Shown here one piece after another: positions 39,768 to 48,049 of a DNA stretch of 64,000 nucleotides; position 1 is the first letter of the stretch, and each line of letters starts with the position of its first letter. The position numbers and the translations under genes were made by a program. The DNA is from Arthrobacter sp. 18067 (GTDB taxonomy: Bacteria; Actinomycetota; Actinomycetes; Actinomycetales; Micrococcaceae), in assembly GCF_902706295.1 (NCBI RefSeq), contig NZ_CACSJJ010000003.1, forward strand, positions 202,219-266,218. The letters run 5' to 3'. The notes under the pieces are model-generated. The model saw only the letters and a list, made by a program, of their open reading frames with translations, made no database searches and was not told the origin of the DNA.

Positions 39768-40721
39768 TTAGTCCAGCAGCGAATCGGCCAAGTCCCCGGC
39801 GTCCTCAGTAACCGCATCGGCGACTGTACCCTGTGGAGTGCGCTTCCGTGGACGGGTGATGACCACCATCAGGACGACCGTGCCAATAAAGGCGACGGCC
39901 CACCAAGGAAAACCGGGGTCCAGTGCCTGGCTGGGCAGTGTCTGTGCGGAGTCTGCCGAGGGCGGATCGATTCGCTCGCCCCGAACCAGCAGCCTGTGGC
40001 TGTTGACGCCGGTTGGCGTGCACGTGACCAGCGTGACGTAGTCCTTGTCCTGGACTTTGCGGAGGTCGTCCGTTTCCTCTGGAAGCACGGTCTTGATCTG
40101 GTCCACTTTGTAGTAGATGGTCTCGCCAAGCACAGTTACGGAGAAGACATCGCCTTCGCGTACTTGGTCCAGGTCATCGAAGAGTGTGGCGTTGACGAAG
40201 CCGGAGTGGGCGGTGATAACGCTGTGCGTTCCCACGCCGCCCACGGGGAGACCTGAGCCGAAGAGGTGGCCCGCGCCCTTGGAGAGTGTTTCTTCGTCCG
40301 TGCCGTGGAAAATGGGCAGGTCCGTGTGGATGGATGGGATGCTGATGCGTCCCATCATGCCGCCGGGTCCGACGTCGAGCATCTTTTTGTACGCCTCGGA
40401 GCCGGCACCGACCACAGTCTGCTCCCCCTTCTCGTTCAAGGAGTAGGGGTCACGCAGTGGGCCTGACGGCAGTTCCGTGTTGAATTGCCGGGCGTCATTC
40501 AGGAGTGCTTCCTGTGCGGAGGGGGACAGATTTTCCACGGTGTCCACGTAGCCGCTGATCTCTGTGGCGTGAACCCGATCGGAGAACCACGCAGCAGCGG
40601 TGGGATAGAGCAATACCCCCACGCCCACGACGGCGGCCACGACGATGAGGATGCGTTGCAAGCTCCATTCGTCACGAAGTTTTTGCCGAAGGCGAAGCAG
40701 GGGAGTTAGGGGCTGTGTCAT
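39768..40721 (-). CDS. srtC: Class C sortase (pilin polymerase)
   Basis: About 317 residues. TM1 (about 22-45) and a C-terminal TM (around 285-305) anchor it outside the membrane. The lid motif RDPYSLNEKG fits the class C DPF/W lid; the catalytic His is in ITAHSGFVNATLFDD and the Cys in DYVTLVTCTPTGVNSHRLLV followed by the Arg in VRGERIDP. It joins pilins through lysines to LPXTG ends. Start MTQPLT is supported by AGGA upstream. Last of three pilus genes. Confidence 0.92.
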   Translation of the reverse strand: MTQPLTPLLRLRQKLRDEWSLQRILIVVAAVVGVGVLLYPTAAAWFSDRVHATEISGYVDTVENLSPSAQEALLNDARQFNTELPSGPLRDPYSLNEKGEQTVVGAGSEAYKKMLDVGPGGMMGRISIPSIHTDLPIFHGTDEETLSKGAGHLFGSGLPVGGVGTHSVITAHSGFVNATLFDDLDQVREGDVFSVTVLGETIYYKVDQIKTVLPEETDDLRKVQDKDYVTLVTCTPTGVNSHRLLVRGERIDPPSADSAQTLPSQALDPGFPWWAVAFIGTVVLMVVITRPRKRTPQGTVADAVTEDAGDLADSLLD

Positions 40722-40752
40722 CAGAATCCTGGGGTGTGCTTTGGGGAAGCAA

Positions 40753-40789
40753 AGTGGGGAAGAGCGCATGTACGGCGTTCTTCCCCACT
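40753..40789 (-). terminator. Intra-operon hairpin between major pilin and sortase
   Basis: AGTGGGGAAGAGCGC and GCGTTCTTCCCCACT pair at 14 of 15 positions (7-nt loop). In minus-strand order it follows the pilin gene and precedes srtC with few U residues, so it more likely attenuates or stabilises mRNA than fully terminates it. Confidence 0.6.
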
Positions 40790-40828
40790 CTGGTATTCAT
40801 GCTGCGGACGTAGGTTGGTCCTCAGCTA

Positions 40829-42313
40829 CTAGCTGTTGGTGGTGCTCCGGCGTGAACGGACCAGCAGGAGGCCGGCGCCTACTACCAGGAGCGCTCCGGC
40901 TGCGTAGAGCACGCCGGTTCCGGCGCCACCGGTCAGCGGCAGTTCGAAGCCACCGTTGGACGGGATGTTCTTGACCTGCAGGTCGATGCCAACCGTGGTG
41001 CTTGCCGAGTTGATCAGGAAGGAGATCGGCTCAGCCAGCAGCTCGTAGCCCGTCGGTGCGGTGGTCTCCACGAGGTAGTAAGTGCGGTAATCAGCGGAGC
41101 CGGGTGCAACCGCAGCACCGTTGGCCCAGTCGGAGTAACGCAGGCCCGAGATCGTCAGGGTTCCATCAGCAGCCACGGTGAAGGTGCTCTGGCCGTTGAG
41201 TGCGATCGGATTGGTGCCTGCCTGTGCATCGGCCTGGTTGGCGTAAACGGAGAAGGAAGCGCCAGCCAGTGCAGCACCGTTCTCGTTGACCTTCTGGAGA
41301 GTCATCTCGCCCCACTTGGTGACAACCGGGGGAGTAACGATCGGACCGCCGGGCTCGCCGGGAACGGTGGTGAAGCTGCCGTCGTTCGGGTAAACCAACG
41401 CTTCGTTCTCGATCTCACCGATGGTGTTGACGGTGGTGTTCACGACAACCTGAACGCGGGTGCCGTTGTGGGCGGCGAGCACGTCGCGGCCGGCCTTGGT
41501 GAAGATGACAGAAACGGTGTTCGTTGCGGCATCGAAAGTAACGGTGTAGTCGGTACCTTCGGTGATGACCGTGCCATCGACCAGCGTGGCGGAGGCATCC
41601 AGGTAGGTCAGCTTGGAATCCAGGGCATCCACGATCTTGTAACCGTCAATGATGGCTTCGTTCGGGATATCACCGGTGATGGTGAAGTCGATCTGGTCGC
41701 CGAGCTTGACGTCGGGAGCATCCGTGACGGTCTTCTCTGCACCCGTGATGGAGTTCTTCGGGTAGACGTGGACGTCGTAGATCCAGTTGTCCTTGTTGTC
41801 CGGGTCCGTCAACGGCACGGAAACCAGGAACGGGGCCGAGGGGGTTACGCCCGCCGGATAGCCCGTCTCGGTCACCAAGTACAGGCCCACCGGGAGGTTG
41901 CCGAAGGCAGCCGTTCCGGCGGTATCGGTGGTCTGGGCCTGGCCTGCGCCCAGGGTGAATCCGGCGCCCGTGATGGAGCCCGCGGCGTTTGCCGGGGAGA
42001 AGACGCTGCTCAGGTTGTGGGCTGCGTCCCATCCTGCATTGGTGGACAGGTCAATGGCGTTGACCTGCTGGATGGTGAATTCGATGCCGGCCAGAGCCGT
42101 CAGCCCACTGGTGTTGACCTCGGTGCCGTTGTTCGGAAGGCCCGTGGGGGTGGTGGGGCGTTCGAACTTGTGAACGGTGATGGAACCGGTCTGGTCTCCA
42201 TCAACCAACGGGGCAGCTGAAGCCGGGGCCACGGAGAAGGACATTGCCAACACCGCTCCGGCAATCGTGGCGGCGGCGGTCTTCCAAAGGCGCCGGGATG
42301 TTTGACTACTCAC
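40829..42313 (-). CDS. LPXTG-anchored major pilin (SpaH/EbpB family)
   Basis: A 494-residue fimbrial shaft protein. Signal peptide (about 1-33, ending APASA), pilin motif YPKN at VHVYPKNSITGAEKTV, where the lysine forms the inter-subunit bond, Cna-B-type isopeptide domains (DIPNEAIIDGYKIVDALDSK; YYLVETTAPTGYELLAEPIS with the E-box) and a C-terminal sorting signal LPLTGG followed by a hydrophobic stretch and RSRR. Middle gene of the pilus operon. Confidence 0.95.
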   Translation of the reverse strand: MSSQTSRRLWKTAAATIAGAVLAMSFSVAPASAAPLVDGDQTGSITVHKFERPTTPTGLPNNGTEVNTSGLTALAGIEFTIQQVNAIDLSTNAGWDAAHNLSSVFSPANAAGSITGAGFTLGAGQAQTTDTAGTAAFGNLPVGLYLVTETGYPAGVTPSAPFLVSVPLTDPDNKDNWIYDVHVYPKNSITGAEKTVTDAPDVKLGDQIDFTITGDIPNEAIIDGYKIVDALDSKLTYLDASATLVDGTVITEGTDYTVTFDAATNTVSVIFTKAGRDVLAAHNGTRVQVVVNTTVNTIGEIENEALVYPNDGSFTTVPGEPGGPIVTPPVVTKWGEMTLQKVNENGAALAGASFSVYANQADAQAGTNPIALNGQSTFTVAADGTLTISGLRYSDWANGAAVAPGSADYRTYYLVETTAPTGYELLAEPISFLINSASTTVGIDLQVKNIPSNGGFELPLTGGAGTGVLYAAGALLVVGAGLLLVRSRRSTTNS

Positions 42314-42400
42314 TTCTATCCTCTTTCATATTGATGGTGCGATGCTCGGGAGCGAACAATTGCGGGTGATGGGCCTCCTGCTTTTGCTGCAGGCCCGGGA

Positions 42401-45139
42401 TTAGGTTTGTGGGTGGTTCCGGGTGCGCCGGGCATTGATGGATGCGAGCACGACGGCGGTGAGCAGCAGTGCCGCTCCGGCGGTAGTGAACGGCCACCAG
42501 CCGACGCCGCCGGACTCAGGCATCTTCAGGGCAGGGACGTCACGAACAGTCACCAGGAAGATGCCGTTGGCATCCTCGTCACTGGCGGTGACCACACCTG
42601 AGCCGCTTCCCTGCCCGAGTGTCACCGAGCCGTTGGGTGCCACGGTGAACTGCACGGCTTCGGCCAGCAGGTTGAAGCCATCCGGAGCCGTGGTCTCTTC
42701 GAGCCAGTACACGCCTGGCGCGATGCCCTCCAGCTGGAACTGTCCGGTTTGGGACGCAATGGGAGCCACGGTGTAGCTGGTGTTGACTGCACCCGGCGCT
42801 CCGGCTGCGTCATTGTGGATAGCCCAGGTAGAGCCCGCCATGGGAACCCACGTCTCGTCGGAGGACTCGCCGAGTTTTTCGATCAGGATCTTGGCCGGTG
42901 TCAGGTGGGTGGTGGAGCATTCCGGTGCGAGGGGAGTGGTGTTTGTGGCACAGCGAATGGGTGCGACGCTGCCTGCGCCGGTCGCGACATTGACCAACTG
43001 CGAGCTCCAGACATCCTGCTTGACAGTGACTTTGTAGCTGAGCGTGGCAGTCTGGCCGGCAGGAATGGTGAAGGCCTGAGTGGTCAATGTGGTGGACGGG
43101 GCTACAGGATTGGCGACTGGTGTGGGGGCGGCCGTACCGATGGTCAGAACTGCCGAGCCCGGAACGAACGTTGCCTGGTCCAGGACGTCGGACAGGTTGT
43201 CAGTGAGTACCACGTTGTTGATCTGGCCTCGGTTGCTGGTGGCAGTCACGGTGTAGGTGATGGTCTGGCCAGGCTTGACGGTCTGGGGGCTGCTGGAAGC
43301 AACCCCGTCAACAGTGGCGGTTTTGGCGATGGTCCATTGGGGATCCACAGGTGTGGTTACGGTCGCGGAACAGCCAACTCCGGGCAGGGGCGGGCAGGCC
43401 GGATCCACGGTTGGAACCGTGGTGGTTGACCCTGGAACCGGGATGGGTCCCCCGCCTGGCATATTGGGAACAGCTGTCTGGGCTGCGGGCACGATGGTGG
43501 CCGTATTGGTGATTGTTCCTGTGGTACCCATTGCTACGGTGCCTTTGACGGTGTAGGTCAAAGTTCCGCCGACGTTGATGCGCACAGTGCCGGAAATGCT
43601 GCCGGTGCCACTGGGAGCGTTACAAGCCGTGGGGCCGGCCGGCGGCAGATTGGACGTCCCTGCCGCCGTGACAGCACAGGTCCACGCAGCGCCCGTGATG
43701 GACGCGGGCAGGGGATCGGTGAACACGGCGTTGACGGCGTCGCTCGGTCCGTTGTTGTGGACTACAACCGTGTAGGTGATGGGCTGGCCCGGGATGTAGG
43801 TGGTGATGTTGGCGTTCTTGGTGATGGAGAGGTCCACTACCGGCCGAACGGTCAACGGCGCCGTCCCGGGGGAGTAAAGACCCGTGATCGTGGGGAAGTT
43901 ATTGGTGCAGTTGGGAATCGCCGTACCGTTGTTGGCCAGGCATCCGGAGTTGTTGTAGACGCCGGGGGTGTTGCTGGTGACTGTCACTGTGATGGTGCAG
44001 GAAGCGCTCCCTTGAGCGAGGTTTCCGGTGACATCAACCGTGCGGCCGGAGACGGTTCCATCGGTGCGGACACACGTGCCACCGAGCGGGCCCGCTGCGG
44101 TCAGTCCAGTGGGCAGGGTATCGACGAAATGCCAGCCGTTCTTGGCCATCAGGTCACTGGTGTTGGTAACTGTGTAGGTCAGGGTGGTGTTCTGTCCCTG
44201 GTAGATGCTGGTGGGGCTGAAGGCCTTGTCCAGCTGCGGCGTCACGTCCACCAGCTGGGGGAGATCGAAGCCGACGTCGTTGCCGGCGCCCGTCGCCGTC
44301 AGGTTCCGGACCCGGATGCCGAGCGTCGGCGTCGTGCCGGTCAGTGGGACCTGGATGGCTCCGGACTGGAGCTTCGCCACGCTGAAGTTGGTGTTGTCAA
44401 CCACGATGACTTGGCGGCTGGCATCCGTGCAAGGATCCAGGCTGGTTCCGACAACGGTGGCTACGCCATTGACCAGGATTGAGAATTCTTGGCTGGCATG
44501 GTTGGAGAAGCAGTTCGTTTCGCCGAAGATTCCCGAGATCGCATAGTAGTGGCCGGCGATGGTGGGGACGCTGTTCTTGGTGGTCTGCAGCTGGAGGCCT
44601 GCAGCTTGGGTCCCGCTCGTGCTGTTGGTGTATTCACTGAGGATCTGGTTCTGCGCGGCCTGTGCGTCGGTCATGCCTTGGTACTTGCCCATGGCGAAGG
44701 CCATGTTGCCCAGGATGGCGAACGCCGAGTTACGTCCGCATTGATCGTTGTTGGTGATGGCGCCCCCGTTGGCAGGCACGGGGCTACCTTGCCTCAGGAT
44801 CCATCCGTTGCAGGCTCCGTAGCCCGGGAGCCAGGGTGCGTCAGCCGTGTACTGCTCATTCTTCGCCGCAGCACCACCGGTGTAGGAGCCAAGGGGGATG
44901 GGGGCCGTGGCAGCGCTCACCGCCGAGAAGTCTTCGCTGTAGACCAGTGTGCCCGGCTGCGTAACACCGGGAGAACCAGGCAGGGCAATAACGGGCGTAG
45001 GAGCGTTGACCACCCCATAGGCGGTCATCCCCACCACCACCAGAAGCACGCACGCCAAAAGCGTGAGCAAAGAATTACCTCTGCCGTCACCCAGCCTGCC
45101 TCGAACTTGAGCACGTGCGCGCTCGAACCGCTTCCGCAT
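42401..45139 (-). CDS. Minor/tip pilin with DUF11 repeats and SpaA-like domain
   Basis: A 912-residue wall protein. Basic N-terminus and membrane segment (about 22-45, LLTLLACVLLVVVGMTAYGV); an N-terminal globular adhesin-like domain with Cys pairs (to about 295); DUF11-type repeats (LDKAFSPTSIYQGQNTTLTY; VDLSITKNANITTYIPGQPI; WTIAKTATVDGVASSSPQTV); and a SpaA/Cna-B domain (YWLEETTAPDGFNLLAEAVQ). The C-terminal sorting motif is MPESGG rather than LPXTG, followed by a hydrophobic segment and RRTR. First gene of the pilus operon. Confidence 0.9.
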   Translation of the reverse strand: MRKRFERARAQVRGRLGDGRGNSLLTLLACVLLVVVGMTAYGVVNAPTPVIALPGSPGVTQPGTLVYSEDFSAVSAATAPIPLGSYTGGAAAKNEQYTADAPWLPGYGACNGWILRQGSPVPANGGAITNNDQCGRNSAFAILGNMAFAMGKYQGMTDAQAAQNQILSEYTNSTSGTQAAGLQLQTTKNSVPTIAGHYYAISGIFGETNCFSNHASQEFSILVNGVATVVGTSLDPCTDASRQVIVVDNTNFSVAKLQSGAIQVPLTGTTPTLGIRVRNLTATGAGNDVGFDLPQLVDVTPQLDKAFSPTSIYQGQNTTLTYTVTNTSDLMAKNGWHFVDTLPTGLTAAGPLGGTCVRTDGTVSGRTVDVTGNLAQGSASCTITVTVTSNTPGVYNNSGCLANNGTAIPNCTNNFPTITGLYSPGTAPLTVRPVVDLSITKNANITTYIPGQPITYTVVVHNNGPSDAVNAVFTDPLPASITGAAWTCAVTAAGTSNLPPAGPTACNAPSGTGSISGTVRINVGGTLTYTVKGTVAMGTTGTITNTATIVPAAQTAVPNMPGGGPIPVPGSTTTVPTVDPACPPLPGVGCSATVTTPVDPQWTIAKTATVDGVASSSPQTVKPGQTITYTVTATSNRGQINNVVLTDNLSDVLDQATFVPGSAVLTIGTAAPTPVANPVAPSTTLTTQAFTIPAGQTATLSYKVTVKQDVWSSQLVNVATGAGSVAPIRCATNTTPLAPECSTTHLTPAKILIEKLGESSDETWVPMAGSTWAIHNDAAGAPGAVNTSYTVAPIASQTGQFQLEGIAPGVYWLEETTAPDGFNLLAEAVQFTVAPNGSVTLGQGSGSGVVTASDEDANGIFLVTVRDVPALKMPESGGVGWWPFTTAGAALLLTAVVLASINARRTRNHPQT

Positions 45140-45248
45140 GGAGTTCCTTTTCCCTGATGCCCGGGCGGATCAGCCCTTCCTGAGGGCTGCCCGCTTTTTC
45201 TTTCCTGAGGGGTAGGTAGGGGCACTTTCGGGATCGTGACGCAAAACG

Positions 45249-45268
45249 ATTGTGATCTGCATCACAAT
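45249..45268. promoter_or_regulatory. CRP/GlxR-type operator upstream of the pilus operon
   Basis: TGTGATCTGCATCACA (45251-45266) matches TGTGA-N6-TCACA exactly, and the symmetric arms extend to ATTGTGAT and ATCACAAT. It lies 110 bp upstream of the minor pilin start, a plausible cAMP-receptor control element. Binding is inferred. Confidence 0.7.
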
Positions 45269-45312
45269 AAATTCGAGTTGTCAGGAATGGCGGAGGGCGT
45301 GACGCCGTCCGC

Positions 45313-45594
45313 CTATTTGGACCAGCGGAGCGGGAACGACGCGTTAGCGAGCAGGAAAGTGATGAGGAAGCAGCCGCCCATGACCAGGCCCATGTCAGGG
45401 GTCAGTTCGTTGTAGGGCACCCCTTCAATTTCCCCCGTGAGGCGGACCCGCCGGGTGAACCCGGAAATCATGAGGCCGGCTGCGGCACCCGTGATCATGA
45501 CGTAAAGGCGGCCGTTTCCCTTCCACCACCGGGCAGCCCGCGCATGGAGCCGAAGCGGCAGGCCCAGTAATACGCCCAAGCTCATGGCCGCCAT
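45313..45594 (-). CDS. Small membrane protein, 93 aa
   Basis: A 93-residue protein with two or three hydrophobic segments (MAAMSLGVLLGLPLRLHARA; YVMITGAAAGLMISGF; LVMGGCFLITFLLANASFPL) separated by basic stretches. No family recognised. It lies 11 bp downstream of the CGNR regulator stop on the same strand, suggesting one unit. Confidence 0.6.
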   Translation of the reverse strand: MAAMSLGVLLGLPLRLHARAARWWKGNGRLYVMITGAAAGLMISGFTRRVRLTGEIEGVPYNELTPDMGLVMGGCFLITFLLANASFPLRWSK

Positions 45595-45605
45595 TATGCC
45601 CGGCT

Positions 45606-46154
45606 TTAATCGCCTTCTGCGGCCTTCCTTGCCCGGTATGCGGCGACGTGGGCGCGGTTGGCGCAGTTTCCGGTGTCGCAGTAGAGCTTGGACCGGTTGC
45701 GGCTGAGGTCCAGCACGACGGCGTCGCAGTCATCTGCCGCGCACACGCGCATGCGCTCCATTTCCTTGCTGCGGATTACGTCGATGATGGCCATCGCAGC
45801 TTCGGTGCCCATTCGGTCAGCCAAGGGCGCTTCCGGCGTGGTGGCGTGCAGGTGCCAGTCCCAATGGTCATGTTTCACGAGTTGGGGAAGGGCTTTGGCG
45901 TCGGCGAGCAACTTGTTGACGGACTTGGCCGCTGTGTCCTCGTCGGCGCTCCAGAGCGCTGCGAGTTCGCTGCGAAGACGCTTGATGCTGCCCAGTTCGG
46001 CAGGCGAGTTGACCCGCGATCCCGTGAACTCTTCGGCGTCCAGGAAGGCGTCGAGGTCCTTCACTGTGGCGAGTGATTCCTCCCCGTTGGCCGCGGTGTT
46101 GATCAGGTTGACGACGCTGCGAAGGGCAACTTCGGTGTCAGGCGCAAAAAGCAC
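45606..46154 (-). CDS. CGNR zinc finger / ABATE domain protein
   Basis: A 182-residue regulator-like protein. The N-terminal half is an ABATE domain (VALRSVVNLINTAANGEESL); the C-terminal half is the CGNR zinc finger with RVCAADDCDAVVLDLSRNRS, then KLYCDTGNCANRAHVAAYRA. Four cysteines bind zinc. Such proteins are thought to bind stress-related DNA or act as transcription regulators. Divergent from the EamA transporter by 71 bp, which is a natural target. Confidence 0.9.
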   Translation of the reverse strand: MLFAPDTEVALRSVVNLINTAANGEESLATVKDLDAFLDAEEFTGSRVNSPAELGSIKRLRSELAALWSADEDTAAKSVNKLLADAKALPQLVKHDHWDWHLHATTPEAPLADRMGTEAAMAIIDVIRSKEMERMRVCAADDCDAVVLDLSRNRSKLYCDTGNCANRAHVAAYRARKAAEGD

Positions 46155-46206
46155 TTTGACTCCTTACATGTTTCGGGAGTACTGTCATGACCATAAGCCC
46201 ACTTTA

Positions 46207-46219
46207 CTCCTGACAGGAG
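46207..46219 (+). promoter_or_regulatory. CTCCT-GAC-AGGAG hairpin covering the EamA ribosome site
   Basis: CTCCT and AGGAG are exact complements around GAC; the second arm is part of the AGGAGG site for the gene starting at 46226. A 3-nt loop makes the RNA hairpin plausible but tight. Could be chance or a DNA operator. Confidence 0.3.
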
Positions 46220-46225
46220 GCTGCT

Positions 46226-47266
46226 GTGTCAGCTCCAACGACGAAGGCTGATGCAAAAGGATTCCTGGCATCAGGACTCGGCATCGCGCTCTTCTCTTCC
46301 GCTGTCTTCGGCACGTCCGGCTCGTTTGCCAAGTCAATGCTGGAAACCGGATGGTCACCCGGCGCCGCAGTTGCCGTGCGCCTCACTGGTGCCGCGCTGA
46401 TCCTGGTGATTCCCGCCGTCGTGGTTCTCCGCGGCCGCTGGCACCAACTCAAGGACAACTGGCTGACCATCCTGCTGTTCGGCCTTATTGGCGTCGCAGG
46501 GTGCCAACTCTTCTACTTCAATGCCGTGGCGCGTTTGTCCGTGGGCGTCGCGCTGTTGCTGGAGTATCTGGCTCCGGTGATGATCGTGCTGTGGCTGTGG
46601 ATTGCCAGCCGACGCAGGCCGCGTGCCCTGACCGCTGCCGGCGCTCTGCTCTCACTGGGTGGCCTGGTGCTGGTCCTCGACCTGGCCGGTGCCGTGAAAG
46701 TGGACTTTATTGGGGTCCTCTGGGGCATGGCCGCCGCCGTGTGCCTGGTGATCTACTTCTTCATCACCGCGAAGGAAAATGACACTCTTCCTCCGCTGGT
46801 ACTTGCTTCGGGCGGGCTGTTGGTTGGTGCGCTGGTGATGTGGCTGGTCGGCCTGCTGGGCTGGCTGCCCATGACGTTCAGCACCGCCGACACAACCCTC
46901 GGACCGTGGACCACCCCGTGGTGGGTGTCCGCCGTAGGGCTCATCGTCCTGGCGACTGTCCTCGCTTACGTTTCCGGGATCATGGCTGCCAGGAGCCTCG
47001 GTTCCAAGGTGGCATCGTTCGTGTCCCTGACCGAGGTGTTGTTCGCAGTGATCTGGGCATGGCTGCTCCTGGGCGAACTCCCTGGCCCGATCCAGTTGCT
47101 CGGGGGACTGCTGATTGTGGGCGGAGTGGTCCTGGTCCGCGTTGACGAGCTCCGGGGAGACCGCAGAGCCCTGCGGACTGTTCAGGAAGGGTCTTCGGTT
47201 CTGGATCACCCGAACGACGTCGAACCCGTACCGACCGGGTCCGTCACCAAAGCCCCACGCAGCTAA
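46226..47266 (+). CDS. EamA/DMT family transporter
   Basis: A 346-residue protein with ten hydrophobic segments in two EamA repeats (SAVFGTSGSFAKSMLETGWS and LIVLATVLAYVSGIMAARSL). RhaT/EamA transporters move metabolites such as amino acids or nucleotide sugars, usually as exporters. The signature VSLTEVLFAVIWAWLLLGEL lies in the second half. GTG start with AGGAGG six bases away. A hydrophilic tail follows. Divergent from the CGNR gene. Confidence 0.9.
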   Translation: MSAPTTKADAKGFLASGLGIALFSSAVFGTSGSFAKSMLETGWSPGAAVAVRLTGAALILVIPAVVVLRGRWHQLKDNWLTILLFGLIGVAGCQLFYFNAVARLSVGVALLLEYLAPVMIVLWLWIASRRRPRALTAAGALLSLGGLVLVLDLAGAVKVDFIGVLWGMAAAVCLVIYFFITAKENDTLPPLVLASGGLLVGALVMWLVGLLGWLPMTFSTADTTLGPWTTPWWVSAVGLIVLATVLAYVSGIMAARSLGSKVASFVSLTEVLFAVIWAWLLLGELPGPIQLLGGLLIVGGVVLVRVDELRGDRRALRTVQEGSSVLDHPNDVEPVPTGSVTKAPRS

Positions 47267-47286
47267 GCCGGCGGGCCTTAAAAGCA

Positions 47287-47318
47287 AAGAACCCGGACGC
47301 TTGTGCGTCCGGGTTCTT
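47287..47318. terminator. Bidirectional terminator
   Basis: AAGAACCCGGACGC pairs perfectly with GCGTCCGGGTTCTT around TTGT, with A and T runs at both ends. It sits between the converging EamA and WXG100 genes. Confidence 0.88.
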
Positions 47319-47328
47319 CCCAACTGTC

Positions 47329-47592
47329 TTAGTTGGAAGCCTGCTGCTGCTGCTCAGCGTTCTTCTGAGCGCGATCGCCGGCTTCGCGAAGTGCGTCGGC
47401 AACCTTCTTCAGGTTGGAAGCGTGCTGGCTGTCCCACTCGCCGCGGAACTTGTCAGCGTCCGGGCCCTTCCAGTCGGTGCCGTCAAGAGCACCCTTGAGC
47501 TGTGAACGCTGCTGCTCGATGTTCTCGGCACCGGCCTTCAGCTTGTTACCGAGCTGACGAAGCTGATCAACATCTGCACCCCAAATAGCCAT
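47329..47592 (-). CDS. WXG100 (ESAT-6-like) family protein
   Basis: An 87-residue helical hairpin protein, the typical size. The WXG turn is in DWKGPDADKFRGEW, between helices LRQLGNKLKAGAENIEQQRS and ADALREAGDRAQKNAEQQQQ. WXG100 proteins are exported by type VII secretion, often as dimers. Start MAIWGAD is supported by AAGGAG. No ESX genes lie in this window, so it is an orphan; the C-terminus lacks an obvious YxxxD signal. Confidence 0.92.
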   Translation of the reverse strand: MAIWGADVDQLRQLGNKLKAGAENIEQQRSQLKGALDGTDWKGPDADKFRGEWDSQHASNLKKVADALREAGDRAQKNAEQQQQASN

Positions 47593-47750
47593 GAGATTCT
47601 CCTTCATTTGTTCGGACCCGAGCTCTTCGGCATCCCCAGCGGCCTCCGGCTCATCCGGAAGATCCAATAGCTAAAACCTATCCCGGGATTCGCAAATGCG
47701 TCGATGGGCACCCCTCCCCATGCAGCACTGCCCATAGTTAGCATGGGGTT

Positions 47751-48023
47751 ATGTGCCGCAACATCAGGACCCTGCATAACTTCGAACCGCATGCTACGAA
47801 TGCCGAAGTGGAGGCCGCTGCACTGCAATACGTGCGCAAGATCAGCGGAGCCACAAAGCCTTCCAAAGCCAACGAGGAAGCCTTTGCCGAGGCGGTCCAC
47901 GAGATCGCCCACATTACGCAACATCTTCTGGATTCCTTGGTGAGCCATGCCCCGGCAAAGAACCGCGACGAGGAAGCAGCCAAAGCGAAGGCCCGGGCCG
48001 CCGTCCGTTTCGGGACGGCCTAG
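47751..48023 (+). CDS. DUF2277 family protein
   Basis: A 90-residue protein beginning MCRNIRTLHNFEPHATNAEV, the invariant DUF2277 opening, then ALQYVRKISGATKPSKANEE and helical sequence with ITQHLLDSLVSHAPAKNRDE. Family members are small helical proteins of unknown function. It is monocistronic and ends 26 bp before the converging copA stop. Confidence 0.9.
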   Translation: MCRNIRTLHNFEPHATNAEVEAAALQYVRKISGATKPSKANEEAFAEAVHEIAHITQHLLDSLVSHAPAKNRDEEAAKAKARAAVRFGTA

Positions 48024-48049
48024 CCCAGGCCGCTGCTTCCTTCCGGGAC

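Noticed and set aside
44489..45157. 222-aa plus-strand frame opposite the 912-aa pilin
   Set aside because: Antisense shadow without ribosome site; the pilin frame has clear domains.
46652..47323. 223-aa minus-strand frame opposite the EamA transporter
   Set aside because: Gln/His/Arg-rich shadow of a confident gene.
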